DNA of 64,000 nucleotides from the NCBI GenBank assembly GCA_002794785.1, contig NBBA01000003.1, forward strand, positions 2,232,001 to 2,296,000, written 5' to 3'. The first letter of the stretch is position 1; every line of letters begins with the position of its first letter. The notes below the pieces were generated by a model. That model was not told where the DNA came from and searched no databases. It was given only the letters and a program-made list of their open reading frames with translations. Both the position numbers and the translations under genes were made by a program. The DNA comes from Coniferiporia sulphurascens (lineage: Eukaryota; Basidiomycota; Agaricomycetes; Hymenochaetales; Hymenochaetaceae). This document shows, piece after piece, positions 11,581 to 22,402 of the stretch.

Positions 11581-11610
11581 GATGGTGGTGGTTACTGGTC
11601 AAGAAGGATG
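11581..11610 (-). promoter_or_regulatory. Conserved LINE 5'-terminal motif (E2)
   Basis: On the minus strand the element begins CATCCTTCTTGACC and then AGTAACCACCACCATC. The first base of the motif abuts the target-site duplication. The same motif begins E10, M7, E8, C and all D copies. Position +1 to +30 and conservation across families suggest an internal Pol II promoter or initiation signal. Confidence 0.75.
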
Positions 11611-11959
11611 ATGCTCCCTCCTTTTCCACTCGAGTAAAGCCTGCCTTTCAGTATCCCCCATGATACGTCCCAGCCGGCACTCTTGCCCTCCCTTTCCACT
11701 TCTAAGCTTCCTACTTTAACCTGCCCTCAACCGCCTGGTTTGTTCATAGCGATATGTATCCCTCCCTCTCTCAGTCTCATCACCAAATAGGGGCTCTTCA
11801 CACATTGGCACCCCTCAGGGAGCAGAGCCCCCGCCCAGTTTTGTGCGATGCACAATGATGGGCGCCTCCGTTGTTATGTAGTTAGGGCCCCCCCTTCGGG
11901 GGGGCAGCTTGTAATTATGTAATACTGCAGGAATAATAATTAAAAAAAAAAAAAAAAAA
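11611..11959 (+). other. E1 ORF2 end, 3' UTR and poly-A tail
   Basis: Starts with the right copy of the E2 duplication. It completes E1 ORF2 (LPPFPLE, then TAA near 11634). The UTR holds GGCACCCCTCAGGGAGCAG, CCCAGTTTTGTGCGATG, the GC hairpin at 11885-11906, GTAATACTGCAGG, AATAATAATT and about 18 A. Confidence 0.85.
11885..11906 (+). other. 3' terminal GC hairpin with TTCG loop (A-type)
   Basis: GGGCCCCCCC is followed directly by TTCGGGGGGGC. The C-run pairs with the G-run around a possible cUUCGg tetraloop, about 45 bases before the tail. The same hairpin occurs in every A1/A2 3' end here, including the D composites. Confidence 0.75.
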
Positions 11960-11960
11960 A

Positions 11961-12459
11961 CCCGGCACTCCACAACCTGGACTTCATAGTCACCCCCCAC
12001 TTCACTGCCACAGAGGACCACCTGCCAACACTTGACAGATGCCCAGTGGTTTTCTCCTTCGTCGACCCTGATAGGTCCATCCACGAATGCCTCCTCAAGA
12101 GGCCATGTGTCTGGATGTTCAGCTCCGCCCTCTGCCTCTCAGTCCCACCCATCCGCCCCACCCTCACCCAATGTGAGTGGTGCCAGGGCCTCGGCCATGG
12201 AACCAAGGGCTGCCGAGCCCAACCTCGCTGCACTGACTGCACGGGTGCCCACCTGACCCGCAACCACCACAAATCGTGTGCCCACTGCGCAACTGACACA
12301 GTGCCTGAAGGCGACACATGCCCCCACCCACGCCTCTGCAACAACTGCAAAGGCGACCACCCAGCCACCCTGCCGGCTTGCCCCAAGAAGAGGCGCTACC
12401 ACCAAATTGAAGAGGCCCTCGCCGCTGACCCTACCAACGACCAAATGGAGGAAATATGA
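11961..12459 (+). pseudogene. E3 ORF1, C-terminal part
   Basis: Reads PALHNLDFIVTPHFTATEDHLPTLDR, then VFSFVDPDRS, LCLSVPP and the zinc knuckles CEWCQGLGHGTKGC, CTDCTGAHLTRNHHKSC and CNNCKGDHPATLPAC. It ends MEEI with TGA 12457-12459 overlapping the ORF2 ATG at 12456. The frame itself is open; it is only 5'-truncated. Confidence 0.85.
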
Positions 12460-15420
12460 TAGAGACACTCTCTATCTTGCAGTGGAACGCCGCCTGCTCT
12501 CTAGCGGCGATACATTCCCTAATCCCTGTCCTTACAACTGACCCATCCCCCCCGCACCTAATTCTTATTCAGGAACCCCCCTGGTATCAAATAGGACTGC
12601 AACCCTCGCTCACTGACCCAACCAGTACCCCAGTCCTCAACATCCCAACCATCCCGGGCTATGTACCAGTCCTACCACCAGAGGTCCGCCCTCGGGTAGT
12701 CATGTATGTGTCCAGAGCCCTTCCCCCAACTTCATGGTCGATTCTCGGAGCTGCCTCACATGGTACCGATGTACTGACAGTGGAGGTCCGATCCCAACTC
12801 ACCCTCTGGGTGTGCAACTACTACAGCATGCACCCCCTGGACTGAGAAAACCTTCCCCCCAATACCCAGGTGAGTCTTTCCTTTTCTCACTCCCCTCAGT
12901 GCTAGCCACCACTCTACTTGTGGCAGGCGACTTCAACCATCGCCACCACATGTGGTCCAAATTCCCCATTCCATGATGAGATGACCTGGGGGCACAACCC
13001 CTCGATGACTTTTTTCATGGGCATGGCCTGGTGCCTGCCCATCTTCCCGACTCTGACTCGTGGCCTGATGGCAATTGTCATTGGTGCCCCATTGACATGA
13101 TCTGGGCTCCACCCTCAGTCAACCCTGACTCTATCTTAGATTCGGCTACCTCCGACACCTCAACATTGTCCGACCATGCTATCCTGCAGTGGTCACTGCC
13201 CTTTCGGCCCCCCCTCCTGTCCTAAAGACATGCCGGCTGCTACCAGCTGACAGGGAGGAATGGACCGACATCGCCTTCCCTCTCCTCGAAGCAGCCTTCC
13301 GACTCCCAGGGCTCGACACCCACACCCTGCCAACAGCCCCGAAACCCGACTTCGGCACCCCCCAGGGGTCACCAGTCTCCCCCATCCTGTCAACAATCTT
13401 TGCAGGGGTGGTCCTCCAGCGCTTTCACCAAGCCGGCACCACTGCTCTAGCATACGTCGACGACCACTTACTAATATGTGTAGGACCATCAGTAGCATCC
13501 AACTGCCGCAAGCTCACACACACCTACCAGCAACTCAACACTCTATTCGGCACCATCGGTCTCAACATCAAAGCCGCCAAAACAGAGTGCCTCCATTTTC
13601 ATCCCCCTTGGCGACACATTGGCTATAACGGCTGGGACACCGCCGGCATACAGGTCGACCCCAACATGCTCATCCACCCCTCAATCCCACTCAGGTGGCT
13701 GGGGATCTGGTGGGACCCAGGCCTCTCCTTCAAGCCCCACATCGAGCAAATGCGCTCCAAAGGGCTCTCCACCCTCGCCACACTCCGCATTCTAGGCAAT
13801 ACCCAATGCGGCATATCGGCCCTCCTCCTCCGCTGCCTATACACCTCCTGCATCCGCTCCATCCTCACATGGGGAGCGCTGGTTTGGTACCACAGCAGCT
13901 GCCAAAAATCCCTGGTAAACCACCTCCAGGCTGTGCAAAACACGGCCTGCCACTGGATCCTGGGCGTCTTCAAGGGCACCTCCCCCCATTCCACTAATTT
14001 CCTTTGCTCCGTTCCCCCTCTCTCTTTCTATTTTGAATATATAAAGACTACCCATTCCTTGTGCCTATGGCGCACCCCACATTCTATTGGCCGGAAATTA
14101 TTTAAAAACATAGCTAACAGACCCTTCTCCCTTTCTTTGCAGGCCCAAGCCCCCCGGGTTCAACAGGTCCCTGCATACACACATCCCCCATGGACGGACC
14201 CACTGGCTTTCATGAAGGGCCGAGTCCGCTTTACCACTCCCATCACCCCAGTTAGCACCAACACCCAGAAGTCTTTCGTAACAGCCGCACACACCCTAAG
14301 CTCCACCCCCCATGTCCAGGTATTCACAGATGGCTCCCGCATTGACAATAAGGCGGGCTCGGCCATCTGCGCGATGCTAGGCAACACCCGACTCCGGTCA
14401 CGTCGACTGGAGTCCCCCACCTGTGCCACAGCCATGGACACCGAGGAGTTCTCCCTCACCATGGCCCCAGGCTGGGTAGCATGCCGCCTCCCAGCACAAC
14501 TGCGTGTTGCATCGGACATCTTCTTTCTGTCCGATTCACTGACTGCCCTACACCTTTTCTGAACTTGGGCAGCCGCCCCTGGCACCCATCTCCTCCACAT
14601 TTGGAAAGCGGGTGTAGAGACCCTGCTGGACTCGTACCCCCAACTCACCATCCACTTCATATGGTGTCCCAGACACTCGGACATCCCTGGAAATGAATGG
14701 GCTGACATGGAGGCAAAGCTGGCAACTGAGCTCCCCCCATCCGACCTCAAACTGTCCACCTCCGCACTAAAAGAAACAGCCATATGTACACTCATGGAAC
14801 GATGGATGCTCTCACTAGCCCGCCCCCTCGCCTCGATGGTCAATAAATATCTGGCAGTCCATGGCCTACCATCATGCCGACCCTGAAAGCTACTCATACA
14901 TTCAGTCGACCACCCATGCAATGAGCTATCCGCAGTCATGCAGGTCCTCTGCCGCACTGGTCCCTACAGGGGTTACTGGCTGAGTTTCGACTCAGCCTAC
15001 CGTCGCAGGCACAGCCTGATATCGCATTGCAGATGGCACAACCACCCCCCCTGGCCAGCCCAGTCGACCGCCCACATCCTCGGCAGCTGCAGCACCTTCC
15101 ATCCATGGATACGACACATGTGGCCACCATGGGACCCTCTCCCAGTCCACCACTCCGAGTGGGCTGATGAAAACCGCCTCCCGATTCTGTGCCGCTAGCT
15201 AAAACTAATGGGGCACATGAACCGCCTTTCGGAACGTGCCGCAGGCGCCATCCGGCTGTCCTTCGCTGCGATGGACCTTGATGGGCACCCCACCGACGAG
15301 GATATGGACTTGGACCTCCTATGGGATTACATGCATCATATGCTCGGACCCCAAACCCAGGACTCGGACCCAGCCCTTTTGGAGCTCTCAGGTATGCTCC
15401 CCCCTTTCACATCTGACTAA
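12456..15420 (+). pseudogene. E3 ORF2 with about 1-kb internal deletion
   Basis: Starts MIETLSILQWNAA. The endonuclease is broken by TGA 12843-12845 (CGA elsewhere) and frameshifts. Near 13328 the sequence jumps from the linker (FRLPGLDTHTL) directly to the late RT block (LPTAPKPDFGTPQGSPVSP), removing the linker and the N-terminal half of RT. The deletion fuses in frame, so 13189-14562 is open for 457 codons through YVDD, the thumb, and RNase H (FTDGSRIDNKAGSAIC, FFLSDSLTALHLF). TGA 14560-14562, TGA 14884-14886 and TAG near 15196 break the rest. The original stop is at 15418-15420 after SGMLPPFTSD. Confidence 0.87.
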
Positions 15421-15754
15421 AGCCTGCCTTTCGAATTCCCCATGATACGTCTCGGCCAGCGCTCTTGCCCTCCCTTTCTCAATTCTAAGCTTCTTATTTT
15501 AACCTGCTCCCACATGTGCGGTTTGTTCATAGTGATATGTATCCCTCCCTCGCGTTTTGTTTCATACTAAATAGGGGCTCTTCACACTTAGGCACCCTCC
15601 GGGGAGCAGAGCCCCCGCCCAGTTTTGCGTGATGCGCAATGACGGGCGCCTCCGTTGTTATGTAGTTAGGGCCCCCCCTTCGGGGGGGCAGCTTGTAATT
15701 AGGTAATACTGCAGGAATAATAATAATAATAATTAAAAAAAAAAAAAAAAAACC

Positions 15755-18010
15755 CACACCCTGGAGATCAAAGCCAAGGTGGTCATTGACTCCATGGTCG
15801 CCACCCTCCAGCCATTCACCCATCTCATGAAGCCATCGAAAGCGGAAGTCCCATGGTGGTCACCCCACTGCAAGACCCTCCTTTCCGCCATCCAGACAGC
15901 TACCACCCCCCTCCAGCGATCGGCAGCTAGACGTGCCTTTAAGCGCAGCATTAGGACAGCCAAACAGCAGTTCTACTCAGACCAGGTATCGGAAGTGGAT
16001 GCCTCCAACATCTGGAACTGGGCCAAGCGAGGCCTAGGCAATAGACCCACCCCCATCCCATTGCTGAAATGATGAGACAGGTCCTTCACCCAAACGGACG
16101 AGGAAAAAGGTGAGCTCTTTCACAAAACCTTCTTCATGCCCCCCCCAACCCCAGCAGCGGCCAACACCCCGCGGCCACCACCCCAACCAGCTGCCCCGCC
16201 GATTCTCCTCACCAAGCTTATGGGGGCACTGTCCGAAACTTCCAACTTGTTGGCACTGGGCCTCTCAGGAATAGGCTACCGCCCCCTGAAATGGGTCATG
16301 GAAGCTTACCCCGAAGAGATACTCTTGCTTTTCAATGACTGCTTGCACTTGGGACACCACCCTGAGTGCTGGTGGGCAGCAAAAGTGGTGATGCTCTGGA
16401 AGCCCAACAAGAAAGACCCCTTCTCGCCATGTTCATACCGGCCCATTACCCTAGAGGAGACCCTAGGGAAACTCCTCGAAAAGATAATCGCTAACTGGCT
16501 GCAGTACCTCGCAAACACGAGGGACTGGCTGCCACCGAACCAGTATGGGGGGCGCCAAGGACATTCGGTCTATGATGCAGCCCAACACCTTTTACAGATT
16601 GCGGAGCGTGCCCACTCAGAAGGCCTCGTCTGCTCAGTCCTAGTGGTCGACATTCAGGGTTTCTTTGACTCGGTGCACCCCCAACTCCTCCACCAGCAGC
16701 TGCTGGACCTTGGTTGTGCACCAGACATGGCCGACTGGTGTCTGTCCTTCATGACGGATCGGCAGGTTGCTGTCGCTTTCGACAGCACCACCCTCCCCAC
16801 CGCCCCTAAACCCGATTTTGGCACCCCCCAAGGCTCGCCGGTATCACCCATCCTGTCGACAATTTTCGCAGGGGTGGTTCTCCGGCGCTTCCGCCAAGCT
16901 GGCACCACCACTTTAGCATACATCGACAACCATTTACTAATCTGCATAGGTACCTCTGTGGCATCCAACTGCTGCGCTCTCGCCCGCGCCTACCAACAAC
17001 TCGACACCCTCTTCGGCACCATTGGTCTCAACATCAAGGCTGCCAAGATGGAGTGCCTCCACTTCCACCCTCCTTGGTGATGAACCAGCTATAACGGCTG
17101 GGACACGGCTGGCGTCCAGGTCAACCCCAACACCCTGATCTGCCCCTCAATCCCACTGCGATGGTTGGGGATATGGTGGGACCCAGGCCTTTCCTTCAAG
17201 CCTCATGTCAAGCGAATGCGCTCCAAGGGGCTCTCCACCCTCGCTGCCCTCCGCATCCTGGGCAACACCCAATGCGGTATTTCGGCCCTCCTCCTCCGCC
17301 ATCTGTACACCTCCTGCATCCACTCAGTCCTTTCATGGGGCGCACCGGTGTGGTACCATGGCTGCCACCAAAAAACCCTGGTAAACTGCCTCCAGACCGT
17401 GCAGAACACAGCCTGTCGGTGGATATTGGGCATCTTCAAAGGCACCTCCCCCCATTCCACTAATTTCCTCTACTCTGTCCCTCCTCTTCCTTTTTACTTT
17501 GAGTATATTAAGACCACCCATTCTCTGCGGCTATGGCGCACCCCCCACTCTATTGGCCGAAAATTATTCAAAAACGTAGCTAACAGACCTTTTTCACTTT
17601 CTCTACAGGTCTGAGCCCCCTGGGTTCAACAGGTCCCAGCATACACACATCCCCCATGGACGGACCCCCTGGCTTTCACCAATGGCCGAGTCCTTTTCGC
17701 CACCCCCATCACCCTGGTCAGCTCCGATATGTGCAAACAATTTGTCAGCACAGCAAGAGCCCTTGGCTCCACAACACATGTCCAGGTATTCACGGACGGC
17801 TCCCACATAGACAATAAGTCGGGCTTGGCCATCTGCGCCATGCTGGGCACCACTCACCTCCAGTCACACCGACTGGAGTCCCCCACCTGCGCCACAGCCA
17901 TGGACGCCGAGGAATTCTCCCTTGCCATGGCCCCAGGCTGGGCAGCGCGCCGCCTCCTGGCACAACTGTGTGTCACATCAGATATATTTTTTCTATCTGA
18001 TTCACTGACT
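15755..18010 (+). pseudogene. E4 ORF2, linker to RNase H (first part)
   Basis: The linker is open until tandem TGA codons near 16070 that replace Arg codons (KRRDGT in related copies). RT is open from 16136 to 17080: YRPITLEETLGKLLEK, VVDIQGFFDSVHP, FGTPQGSPVSP. The catalytic YVDD reads YIDN, so the active-site aspartate pair is damaged. The thumb (MGIWWDPGLSFKPHVKRMRSKGLS) ends at TGA 17612-17614. RNase H begins with VQVFTDGSHIDNKSGLAIC and reaches DIFFLSDSLT at the insertion point. Confidence 0.85.
17996..18010. repeat. Target-site duplication of the D2-A2 composite (left copy; right copy 19913-19927)
   Basis: TCTGATTCACTGACT at 17996-18010 matches TCTGATTCGCTGACT at 19913-19927, 14 of 15 bases. 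The single difference is a G/A transition at a CpG. The repeat is E4 ORF2 sequence (LSDSLT), so 18011-19912 entered as one unit. Confidence 0.87.
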
Positions 18011-18323
18011 TTTTATTTATTTATTTATTATTCCTGCAGTATTACATAATTACAAGCTGCCCCCCCCGAAGGGGGGGCCCTAACTACATAACAATGGAGG
18101 CGCCTGTCATCGCACAATGCACAAAACTGGGTGGGAGCCCTGCTCCCCGAAGGGTGCCAAGGTGGGAAGGGCCCCTATTAGTACAAGAAACGAAAGGAGG
18201 GAGGAATACATATCACTATGGCAAAGCCAAATGGACGACATCAGGCACAATGGAGTAGCTTAGAATTGGAAAGGGAGGGCGAGAGCGCCGGCTGGGACAT
18301 TTGCGGGAGAGTCCAAAAGGCAG

Positions 18324-18645
18324 TCATAGAACAGAGGAAAAGGGGGGAAGTGTACCTGAAAGCTCCAAGAGAGCCAGGTCCGGGTCCTGGGTACGGGGTC
18401 CAAGCATACGACTCATGTATTCCCTGAGGAGGTCCAAGTCCATATCTTCATTGGTTGGGTGTCCTTCGAGCTCCATCGTGGCGAATGCCAGGCGGATGGC
18501 GGCTGTGGTACAGTCGGAGAGGTGGTTGAGGTGCCCTGTCAGCTTTAGCCAGCGGCATAGAACCTGGAGGCGGTTTTCATCGGCCCACTCAGTGTGGTGG
18601 GTCAGAAGTGGGTCACAGGGTGGCCAGACCTTGCAGATCCATGGT
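18324..18645 (-). pseudogene. A2 ORF2 C-terminus inside the D2 composite
   Basis: Reads WICKVWPPCDPLLTHHTEWADENRLQVLCRWLKLTGHLNHLS to LLREYMSRMLGPRTQDPDLALLELSGTLPPFSSVL and stops at 18324-18326. The MSRMLG/ELEGHP wording marks A2. The frame continues upstream into D (MLFESHKGTLNSG), giving a 128-codon chimeric open frame. Nothing suggests it encodes a working domain. Confidence 0.8.
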
Positions 18646-19912
18646 CCAGAATTAAGAGTGCCCTTGTGGGACTCAAACAACATGTGTACCTTCCTCGGGA
18701 TATGCAGCAACCGAAACTGCTCCCACTGTCCTCTACGACATATGGGTGCTATATTGGAGCACTAGGGTAAGGCGTGCCGTGCCAGGAGGCCATCCCGAGT
18801 GAGGGTCATGGCGCCATAGGCACTACCCCACCCATCTGGAACAACCCCCCTACCCTACACATTCCCTCCCCAACCATAGAGGTCCTGTAGAGTACCACTG
18901 TGCTTCTGGGAATCAACTTAAGCCCGTAGTGGGAATTACCCCCACACAAACCGATGGAGGATTTAGTCCTCTGGAGCCACTGGGGGGAACTCTCCCACAG
19001 CACTACGGCCCGAGACACTACACTTCAGCATGCCGGGATGCCGACACACGCTCCATGCAGGCCCTTTCCCATGCCCTGGCACATGCTTCAGAAACAGCCA
19101 TTACAGCCGGAATACTCAGGAACTGAGGTCATGGGACAAGCGCCCAGTCAACCCCCAGCCCCTGCTTCTGGATCCATGATCATACCAGGATCTCCGTCTC
19201 GCATACCCAACCCCAGTGGCAAAGCCGTCCCAGGGAGTAGAGGATACTAACCACCTCAAGGGGGTCCAACCCACCCAAGAGGCCCATGGTGCCCTGTCAC
19301 CTTTCAGTGTCAGGTGGTTCTTACCACCATGCCATGTGTTATGAGCCCCCTATCTCCTTTTAGCATGAGGTGCCGTCATCAGAGACCCTTTCAGGAATTT
19401 GGGGGGGCAGTTTTTGATTTGTCATGCCAGGGACAATGCGGGCCCCGAGGTACCCAGGAGGGCATTGCTCAGCACCCGAAGGCGTGATCCGAGTTGCCCC
19501 AAACCAAGATCACCTGACCGAAGTTGCCCGCTGTGAGGCAGGGGGTTTCCCCCCCCCCTGTGAGGATGTTAACATTGTGTCCCCCTCCACTGAGCCCACA
19601 TACAATGCAGGCCCAGCGAGCACACCACCCCGAGAGGACAGTGCAGACGCCAGAAGGATGCAAGCTCACCAAGAATCCAACCAGAAGCAATGTTTTCGAT
19701 GGGTTGCCAAGACCACTGGCGAGCTCTGCGCCCATTCCCCACCGCATTACAGCGACTGACGACCAACCCCGGCGCACCAGGGTGAGTCAGAACCTTCTCT
19801 CATACGATGCCCAGTCCCAGAGAGTCCAGACAAGGTCGGGTAGCTGCGACTTCCCCCCAGCCAACCCCAGTCGCAAAACCAAGATGGTGGTGGTAAGAGG
19901 ACAAGAAGGATG
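18646..19912 (-). other. D2: non-coding D sequence, subfamily Da
   Basis: About 1,267 bp with no long ORF and several G/C homopolymers. It begins with the LINE-like 5' motif at 19912 and ends ACAAGGGCACTCTTAATTCTGG at the join with A2 (the last GG overlaps the LINE side). It matches D1 (34450-35717) over its whole length. D3 and D4 are more distant relatives. I see no tRNA- or 5S-like Pol III boxes. Confidence 0.8.
19883..19912 (-). promoter_or_regulatory. Conserved 5'-terminal motif (D2)
   Basis: Minus strand reads CATCCTTCTTGTCC, then TCTTACCACCACCATC. The first base abuts the target-site duplication. D shares only this ~30-bp start with the LINEs; the sequence after it is unrelated. Confidence 0.75.
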
Positions 19913-20803
19913 TCTGATTCGCTGACTGCACTCCACCTCGTCCGCACATGGACTGCCACCCCCAGCACCCACCTCCTCCACATCTGGAAAGCAGGTGTGG
20001 AGATTCTGCTGGACTCGTACCCACAAATCACTGTTCACTTTGTATGGTGCCCTGGCCACTCGGACATCCCCGGAAATGAGTGGGCTGATGCGGAAGCGAA
20101 GCTAGCAACGGAGCTCCCCCCATCCGATCTCAAACCATCCACCTCCATACTGAAAGAAGTTGCCATCTGCACTCTCATGGACAGGTGGACTTTATCACTA
20201 GCCTGCCCCCTCGCCTCCACCACTGACAAATACTTGGCAGTACAGGGCCCCCCCACACACTGACTGAGAAAGCTGCTCATGCACTCGGCAGACCACCCCC
20301 AGAGCGAGCTATCAGCAGTCGCTCAAGCCCTCTGTCGTGCAGGTCCCTACAGGGGATACTGGCTGAGTTTTGACTTGGCCTACCGATGCAGACACGGATT
20401 GATCTCACACTGCAGGTGGCACAACCATCCCCCATGGCCCGCACAGTCAACTGCCCACATACTAGGCGGCTGTAGCACCTTCCAACCATGGATATGACGC
20501 ATATGGCCTCCTAGGGACCCTCCTCCAGCCCACCACTCAGAGTGGGCTGATGAAAACCGCCTCCCGGTCTTGTGCTGTTGGCTTCGGCTGACGGGGCACC
20601 TAAACTGCCTTTCTGACCGGACCTCCGGAGCCATCAGACTAGCTTTTGCAGCGATGGCCCTTGATGGCCACCCAACCAATGAGGATATGGACCTGGACCT
20701 CCTATGGAACTACATGCATCGTATGCTCGGACCCAGAACCCAGGACTCGGACCCAGCCCTTTTGGAGCTCTCAGGTACACTCCCCCCCTTTCCTTCTGAC
20801 TAG
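19913..20803 (+). pseudogene. E4 ORF2, RNase H end and C-terminus (second part)
   Basis: Resumes at LSDSLTALHLVRTWTATPSTHLLHIWKAGVEILLDSYPQ, then WCPGHSDIPGNEWADAEAKLATELPP. TGA codons near 20262 and at the WI-stop near 20495 (CGA elsewhere) break it. The zinc-binding block CRWHNHPPWPAQSTAHILGGC is intact. It ends LLELSGTLPPFPSD with a stop at 20801-20803. Confidence 0.85.
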
Positions 20804-21125
20804 CGACTGCCTTTTGAATTCCTCTGAATACGTCCTGGCCGGTGCTCTTGCCCTCCCTTTCCAATTCTAAGCTTCTTACTTTAACCTGCCCTTAACTGCC
20901 TGGTTTGTTCGTAGCGATATGTATTCCTCCTTCTACCCTTCTCTTACTAAATAGGGGCTCTTCACACTTTGGCACCCCTCAAGAGAGCAGAGTCCCCGCC
21001 CAGTTTCGTGTGATGCGTGATGACAGGCGCCTCCGTTGTTATGTAGTTAGGGCCCCCCCTTCGGGGGGGCAGCTTGTAATTATGTAATACTGCAGGAATA
21101 ATAATAATAATAATAATAATAAAAA
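20804..21125 (+). other. E4 3' UTR and (AAT)n tail
   Basis: A-type UTR with GGCACCCCTCAAGAGAGCAG, the GC hairpin near 21049-21070 and GTAATACTGCAGG. The tail is a perfect AAT repeat of about nine units followed by A5. Confidence 0.8.
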
Positions 21126-22402
21126 TGGGCTGCACACCACCTCCAGGAGCTACTGCCTGTTGCATCAGACATCTTCTTTCTGTCTGATTCACTAATGGCT
21201 CTCCACCTTATCCGCACATGGGTGCCAGTCCCAGGCGCCCATCTCCTTCATCAATGGAAGGCTGGGGTCCAGACTCTATTGGACTCATATCTGGATCTTT
21301 CTGTTCACTTCATCTGGTGCTCGGGTCACTCGGACATCCCCGGGAATGAATGGGCCGACAGTGAGGCCAAGTTTGCCACAAACCTACCCCTGTCATCCCT
21401 CACACCCTCCACCTCCGCACTGAAAGAGGCTGCCGTCAACACTCTGATGGAACGATGGTCACTCGCACTCACCCGCCCTCTCGCCTCAACAGCCGACAAG
21501 TACCTCACTGTCAATGGGGCACCCTCCCACCAACCCCGAAAGCTGTTAATGCAATTGGTCAACCACCCACGAAAAGAGCTCTTGGCAGTCGCCCAGATCC
21601 TCTGCCGTGCCGGTCCCTATGGGGGCTACTGGCTGAGTTTGACTCAGCCTACCGATGCAGGCATGGTCTGATCTCACACTGCCGATGGCACAACCACCCC
21701 CCCTGGCCTGCCCAATCCACCGCCCACATCCTGGGTGGTTGCTGTACCTTCCGGCCATGTATCTGCAAGGTCTGGCCCCCCTGTGACCCTCTTCCGACCC
21801 ACCACACCGAGTGGGCCGACGAAAACTGCCTTCAGGCTCTGTGTTGCTGGCTAAAGCTGACAGGACACATGAACCGCCTCTCCGACTGCACCTCCGCCAC
21901 CATCCACTTGGCCTTCGCTGCGATGGAGTTGGAGGGACACCCGACCAACGAAGATATGGACTTGGACCTCCTCCAGGATTACATGAGTTGTATGCTTGGA
22001 CCCCATTCCCAGGACCTGGACCCGGCTCTCTTGGAGCTTTCAGGTGCACTTCCTCCCTTTTCCTCTACTCTGTGACTGCCTTTCGGACTCTCCCATGTAT
22101 GTCCCGGCTGGCACTCTCACCCTCCCTTTCCAATTCTAAGTTACCCCCATTACCTGCCCTCATCTGCTTGGTTTTGTCATAGCGATATGTATTCCTCTCT
22201 CTCTCTCATTTTTCTCTTCTAAATAGGGGCCCTTCCCACTTTGGCACCCTTCGGGGAGCAGGGCCCCTGCCCAGTTTTGTGCATTGTGTGATGACAGGCA
22301 CCTCCGTTGTTATGTAGTTAGGACCCCCCCTTCGGGGGGGCAGCTTGTAATTATGTAATACTGCAGGAATAATAAATTTAAAAAAAATAAAAAAAATAAA
22401 AA
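21126..22402 (+). mobile_element. E6: 5'-truncated A2 LINE
   Basis: Begins inside RNase H (WAAHHLQELLPVASD) directly at the E4 tail. It carries the A2 ORF2 C-terminus and an A-type 3' UTR with hairpin, and ends in an A-rich tail with scattered T near 22402. E7 follows directly. Confidence 0.85.
21127..22075 (+). pseudogene. E6 ORF2, RNase H end and C-terminus
   Basis: Open from 21195 (MALHLIRTWVPVPGAHLLHQWKAGVQTLLDSYLDLSVHFIWCSGHSDIPGNEWADSEAKFATNLP) to near 21650. There one base is lost after YWLS and the frame continues to the stop at 22073-22075. The tail region reads CRWHNHPPWPAQSTAHILGGC, MSCMLGPHSQDLDPALLELSGALPPFSSTL. The DAEIF-type RNase H and MELEGHP mark it as A2. Confidence 0.83.

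Larger units (their letters stand above)
5194..11610 (-). mobile_element. E2: full-length A1 LINE, minus strand
   Basis: A 6.4-kb insertion with both ends defined by a perfect 15-bp target-site duplication. Read on the minus strand it has the ~30-bp 5' motif, a short leader, ORF1, ORF2 overlapping by ATGA, a ~320-bp 3' UTR with the GC hairpin, and a (TAA)n tail at 5194. ORF1 is almost intact; ORF2 carries a few frameshifts and stops. With E10 it defines the A1 family structure. It sits in the last codons of E1 ORF2. Confidence 0.93.
1108..11959 (+). mobile_element. E1: 5'-truncated A1 LINE split by a solo LTR and by E2
   Basis: A1 LINE in three pieces: 1108-3901, 4461-5193 and 11611-11959. 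The 5' end is truncated within the endonuclease. The solo LTR (3902-4460) and the full-length minus-strand E2 (5194-11610) interrupt it, each with a clean target-site duplication, so E1 is older than both. It ends with the A-type 3' UTR, the GC hairpin, GGAATAATAATT and a run of about 18 A. E3 starts immediately after that tail. Confidence 0.9.
11960..15752 (+). mobile_element. E3: 5'-truncated A1 LINE with internal deletion
   Basis: Begins inside ORF1 immediately after the A-tail of E1. It runs through the end of ORF1 and an internally deleted ORF2 to an A-type 3' UTR, (AAT)n and a run of about 17 A. No target-site duplication is seen, as expected if it landed inside the A-rich tail of E1. 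Confidence 0.88.
18011..19912 (-). mobile_element. Composite D2-A2 element (non-coding D fused to LINE 3' end)
   Basis: 1,902 bp, minus strand. The 5' 1.27 kb (19912 to about 18646) is D sequence beginning with the shared 5' motif. The 3' 0.63 kb is an A2 ORF2 C-terminus with 3' UTR and tail. One target-site duplication brackets the whole, so the two parts moved together. The likely origin is template switching during target-primed reverse transcription: RT began on the A2 3' end and jumped to a D RNA. This is the clearest of four such composites. Confidence 0.87.
15753..21125 (+). mobile_element. E4: 5'-truncated A1 LINE, split by a D-A2 composite
   Basis: Begins at the ORF2 linker (HTLEIKAKVVIDSMVATLQPF) right after the E3 A-tail. 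It is interrupted at 18010 by the composite 18011-19912 and resumes at 19913. It ends with the A-type 3' UTR and a long (AAT)n tail near 21125, where E6 starts. Confidence 0.88.

Noticed and set aside
18011..18300. GC hairpins of the 3' UTRs as bacterial-type terminators
   Set aside because: They lie in LINE 3' UTRs of a eukaryotic genome, at a fixed distance from the element tail, not after operons.
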